A stretch of DNA of 64,000 nucleotides from Henriciella sp. Its GTDB lineage: Bacteria > Pseudomonadota > Alphaproteobacteria > Caulobacterales > Hyphomonadaceae. This document shows positions 61,375 to 64,000 of the stretch, in pieces. Location: NCBI GenBank assembly GCA_013214545.1, contig JABSQB010000004.1:1-64000 (forward strand). Direction: 5' to 3'. The translations under genes and the position numbers were made by a program. Under the pieces are notes generated by a model. The model did no database searches. It saw only the letters and a program-made list of their open reading frames with translations, and was not told the DNA's origin. Numbering within the stretch: position 1 is the stretch's first letter; every line of letters starts with the position of its first letter.

Positions 61375-62608
61375 AGCTGGAAATCGTCGACACCGCTTCA
61401 TGCGAAAAGCTGGCGCCGGTATGGAAGGTGCGGTTCTCGCCCTGCATCGCGGACATTGCCGATAGCAGCCCATCGCGCACGGCCTGCGCCTTATAGGTTG
61501 GCATATAGGACCATACGATTTGCTGCATCATGCGCGGGTCGATGGCGCCGCGATCACGGGCGCTGAATAAGGCGAGCTCCGTCAATTCGTCGAGAGAGTA
61601 AGCTGACGAGAGCTGACCAACAGTGAATAGGTCCCGTTCCATCTCGTCCGGGCATTCATAGCGAGAGAATAGGATCTGCCCGTCATTTGCGTCTGTGGCG
61701 CAAGTATCACTCCAGGAGTTTACGGGTGCTTCGTGCGGCCAATCGGCCACCGACAGTAAGGAGGTCGTATAGCCGCCCCAGTCGATCGCGTCGGCAACTT
61801 TGGATTCGCTTTCGGTCGGGTCTGTCAGTTTACAGAATACATCCATCGGCAGGGTGTTGATCAGGCGCTCAGCGCTAAATTCACTGCCGTCGGCGGTTTC
61901 GACACGCACACCATCGCCGTCGCGGCGGATCGCGGTCGCGGCTTCGTTTACGCGAACGTCCAGATCTTCAGAAAAACGGTCCCAGAAATGCTGCCAGCCG
62001 CCTTCCGGCATCACCGTGAACTTCAGCAAGCCAGTGACCATCATATTGAAATCAACCCAGCGGAATGCATGGATGAGCGGCAATCGGTTCAGATAGCCAT
62101 ATCCGATCGAGGTCACGACCCGGTGCATCATGTTTTCGATCTTGCCAAGATTGTTGGCGCGGAGCCATTCGCTGGTCGGCTGAGACAGGATGGCATTGGT
62201 CTCAGAATCGTTTGCTTCCGCGCGGGCGATCAGGCGTTTGCGCAGCCTCAAATATTTCAGAACTTGCCAGAGAAAGCCCGGCCCTCCGCCATCGCGGATA
62301 TAATCCATAAGCTCACGATCATCGATCCGTTGAGCCCGCAGGAACTTGCGTTTGATGCCCAGCTTCTTCATCTGTTTGAGGATGTATTTGTGCGACCAGA
62401 TCGCATAGCATGTGCCGAATTCAACGATGTGGTCGCCAATCTCGGACGACAGGCACTTTCCCCCAACTTTCGAAGACGCCTCCAGCAAGATGACGTCCTT
62501 GATGCCGCGATCGCGCAGCATCTTGGCCATGGTCAGGCCAGCGGGACCGGCGCCCAGGATAAGGTGGCTGGCGTGAGTTGAAGGGATCTGACTGGGTTCA
62601 GGGGTCAT
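61340..62608 (-). CDS. FAD/NAD(P)-binding oxidoreductase, amine-oxidase-like
   Basis: 422-aa flavoprotein. Rossmann FAD site SHLILGAGPAGLTMAKMLRDRG (residues 15-36), then LLEASSKVGGKCLSSEIGDHIVEFGTCYAIWSH (a GG-doublet). The substrate domain has WHFWDRF-type segments and RVNEAATAIRRDGDGVRVETADG, and ends in a second FAD contact. Related to protoporphyrinogen-oxidase/amine-oxidase-like enzymes; the substrate is unknown. Divergent from the hot-dog gene at 62698; a dyad lies between them. Confidence 0.8.
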   Translation of the reverse strand: MTPEPSQIPSTHASHLILGAGPAGLTMAKMLRDRGIKDVILLEASSKVGGKCLSSEIGDHIVEFGTCYAIWSHKYILKQMKKLGIKRKFLRAQRIDDRELMDYIRDGGGPGFLWQVLKYLRLRKRLIARAEANDSETNAILSQPTSEWLRANNLGKIENMMHRVVTSIGYGYLNRLPLIHAFRWVDFNMMVTGLLKFTVMPEGGWQHFWDRFSEDLDVRVNEAATAIRRDGDGVRVETADGSEFSAERLINTLPMDVFCKLTDPTESESKVADAIDWGGYTTSLLSVADWPHEAPVNSWSDTCATDANDGQILFSRYECPDEMERDLFTVGQLSSAYSLDELTELALFSARDRGAIDPRMMQQIVWSYMPTYKAQAVRDGLLSAMSAMQGENRTFHTGASFSHEAVSTISSFNEQLIAKVAP

Positions 62609-62637
62609 TTAACGCAGTATAAAAATTAACATTGTAA

Positions 62638-62655
62638 TTGATATAAAAATATCAA
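62638..62655. promoter_or_regulatory. Dyad between the FAD oxidoreductase and hot-dog genes
   Basis: ttgatat-aaaa-atatcaa, perfect 7-bp arms with a 4-base spacer, in the AT-rich 89-base gap between divergent starts. Candidate operator shared by both genes. Confidence 0.5.
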
Positions 62656-62697
62656 CCTTGAGTGTCCCCCAACACTCGATTATAGATTGAGTTTAGT

Positions 62698-63249
62698 ATG
62701 GATCTGTTCTTTAGCCTTTTGTTAACTGTTTTTCGGACCTACCTTGGTCCGCGTGATGCAAATGTTTGGGATGGCACGCGCCATCACTTCAAGCCGAAGA
62801 TTTGGGACCGCACAAGCAGCGGCCAGTTGTTTCCCTCTAGAATCCCTTCTTTTATCGATATTTCCCTTATCAATTTCTTTATTGGAACCCGGATGTCTGC
62901 GGTCGTTCGCCGCAATGGCTGGATCCCGATTGTGATTAGCTCGGCGCAAACTCGTCAGCAATCAGCCATCCCGAACGGTGAGCTTGAAATTCACACGCGC
63001 GTCGTCGGCTGGGAGGATCAATATGTCGAGATCGAACATACCTGGTTTGATGAAACTGGCGCGGAAATCCTGAACTCGGTTTACCTCACGCGTGTCACTC
63101 ATGCTGGTCGAGACAAGATCACTGGCGCCGACATGCTGCGCGAACTTGGCGAGCCGCATGTTGAAAAACCCCTATCGCCGGTCGCGAGAGGGCTTCTGGA
63201 AGAGTATTTGCGGGTCAAAGACGCCAATCAGGCGCTAAGTCTTGCCTAA
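62698..63249 (+). CDS. Acyl-CoA thioesterase-like hot-dog protein
   Basis: 183-aa protein with a short hydrophobic N-terminus (MDLFFSLLLTVFRTYLGPRD) and a 4HBT-type hot-dog domain resembling THEM6/thioesterase-like proteins. Features: FIDISLINFFIGTRMSAVVRRNGWIPIVISSAQTRQQSAIPNGELEIHTRVVGWEDQYVEIEHTWFDETG. The catalytic residues of well-studied thioesterases are not obvious. Divergent from an FAD oxidoreductase and followed by a fatty-acyl-CoA ligase gene, which suggests lipid metabolism. Confidence 0.65.
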   Translation: MDLFFSLLLTVFRTYLGPRDANVWDGTRHHFKPKIWDRTSSGQLFPSRIPSFIDISLINFFIGTRMSAVVRRNGWIPIVISSAQTRQQSAIPNGELEIHTRVVGWEDQYVEIEHTWFDETGAEILNSVYLTRVTHAGRDKITGADMLRELGEPHVEKPLSPVARGLLEEYLRVKDANQALSLA

Positions 63250-63343
63250 TCGTTTCCAGTCCATCAACAAATTCAAAACACAACTGTAACGAGATTCAAA
63301 GCTTGCTTCGCTAGGGTCGGTCTTTCCCAATCTGGAAAGCACC

Positions 63344-64000
63344 ATGGCTGTCTCAACTGTTTCTCAAATTGTCCCAAATCACGACCTCTCCATCGCCCTC
63401 GAGCCTGGTCGGCTGCATGAAAAGATCTTCGAAGCGGCAAGCGCCTATGGCGACGCGCCGTTTCTGACGACGGCCCTGCCAAATGGTCAGTCACAGACCA
63501 CCGATTTCAAGACCGCGATCCAGGCTGCGCAGAAGCTCGCGCGCCACCTTCGGGAAGATCTCGGTTATGAACAAGGCGATGTCGTGGCGATCCAGTCGCC
63601 CAATTGCACGTCCTACATTGTCAGCCTGCTCGGCGTTTATCTCGCTGGCCTCACCATAACCAATGTGAATCCGCTCTATACCGCTGCTGAAACGCGCCGG
63701 CAGCTTAAGGACAGCAAGGCGCGGTGTCTGATCGGGTCGACAATCTTTTCAGAGATGATGGAAGACGCGATTGAAGGCACGAATGTCGATCAGGTGATAT
63801 CCATCTCGCTGACAGATTTCTTCAGCCCGCTGAGCCGTAGCTTCCTCGATTTCATGCTGCGCCGGGTCAAGAAATTGGATCGACCCTTTGTTGGCAATCA
63901 TGTCCGCCTGACCGAGATTCTCGCCGCTGAAGCGCCGCATCGCGTTCGATATGTCGACACCCTCGAGCCGACGCGCGACACGATCTATCAGTATTCCGGC
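63344..64000 (+). CDS. Long-chain fatty-acid-CoA ligase, 3' end cut by the window
   Basis: N-terminal 219 residues of an ANL-superfamily acyl-CoA synthetase, in frame to the window end without a stop. Start ATG at 63344 (MAVSTVSQIVPNHDL) with ggaaag 7 bases upstream. Visible: LGYEQGDVVAIQSPNCTSYIVSLLGVYLAGLTITNVNPLYTAAETRRQLKDSKARCLI, the FadD substrate/AMP-domain start. The last residues, IYQYSG, lead into the expected YSGGTTG AMP-binding motif. Likely activates fatty acids for beta-oxidation; the rest lies beyond the window. Confidence 0.88.
   Translation, partial: MAVSTVSQIVPNHDLSIALEPGRLHEKIFEAASAYGDAPFLTTALPNGQSQTTDFKTAIQAAQKLARHLREDLGYEQGDVVAIQSPNCTSYIVSLLGVYLAGLTITNVNPLYTAAETRRQLKDSKARCLIGSTIFSEMMEDAIEGTNVDQVISISLTDFFSPLSRSFLDFMLRRVKKLDRPFVGNHVRLTEILAAEAPHRVRYVDTLEPTRDTIYQYSG

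Overview
The window is a stretch of alphaproteobacterial chromosome, best read as the replication-origin region of a Hyphomonadaceae/Maricaulales-like or Caulobacter-related bacterium. Evidence: the order hemE-hemJ-rho-mnmE-mnmG-rsmG-parA-parB on one side and ppsR-maf-aroE-coaE-dnaQ with convergent secB on the other; perfect parS sites; a CtrA-type box and a dense group of GANTC (CcrM-type) sites between hemE and ppsR; and alphaproteobacterial signature genes (TIGR02300, DUF1150, TimA/Tim44-like, fabA/fabI, a CYP153-like P450). No transposase, integrase, prophage, CRISPR array or rRNA operon was seen, and coding density is very high.

Layout. 1-9.7 kb: broken-off MFS transporter, small hypothetical protein, DUF1254-type lipoprotein, M3 metallopeptidase lipoprotein, nitronate monooxygenase-like flavoprotein, Bcr/CflA efflux pump, trmB, a TonB_C-domain protein and a cold-shock protein. 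9.8-16.6 kb: rimP-nusA-ylxR-infB-(YcxB-like)-rbfA translation/transcription operon. 16.6-20.4 kb: HxlR regulator divergent from an HCCA-isomerase-like protein, adenosine-kinase-type PfkB kinase, ATP-grasp enzyme, rlmB. 20.4-24 kb: tRNA-Tyr, tRNA-Gly, then a kynureninase-like PLP enzyme with a divergent tryptophan-dioxygenase-like protein (a 12-bp-arm dyad sits in its leader), and a P450. 24.1-32.7 kb: parB-parA-rsmG-mnmG-mnmE-rho-hemJ-hemE, with three perfect parS sites buried in rsmG, mnmG and mnmE. 32.7-33.0 kb: putative oriC. 33-40 kb: ppsR-maf-aroE-coaE-dnaQ, secB, timA, mltA, smr, mscL. 40-47.5 kb: ihfB, rpsA, cmk, an S9 peptidase, aroA, TIGR02300 and tRNA-Ala. 47.6-56 kb: TetR regulator with an NTF2-like protein, DUF1150, hydroxyacid dehydrogenase, SH3 protein, fabA, two exported proteins, fabI, flavodoxin-fold oxidoreductase, iodotyrosine-deiodinase-like nitroreductase, CAP-domain protein. 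56-64 kb: udk-fur-rimI-tsaB, RutE-like nitroreductase, thioesterase, a membrane pseudo-histidine kinase, FAD oxidoreductase, hot-dog thioesterase and the start of a fatty-acid-CoA ligase.

How it works together. The centre of the window is a cell-cycle hub: oriC (DnaA-like boxes, AT-rich block, CtrA boxes, methylation sites) and the ParABS segregation system lie within 9 kb. Transcription leaves the origin in both directions. Around this are tRNA/rRNA modification (mnmE, mnmG, rsmG, trmB, rlmB, tsaB, rimI), heme synthesis, the shikimate pathway (aroE, aroA) and type II fatty-acid synthesis.

The most unusual items are the oriC motif architecture, the in-gene parS sites, the non-canonical TDO/PLP-enzyme pair with its leader dyad, the pseudo-histidine kinase, the deiodinase-like flavoprotein and the class II-like EPSP synthase with a glyphosate-sensitive-type residue.
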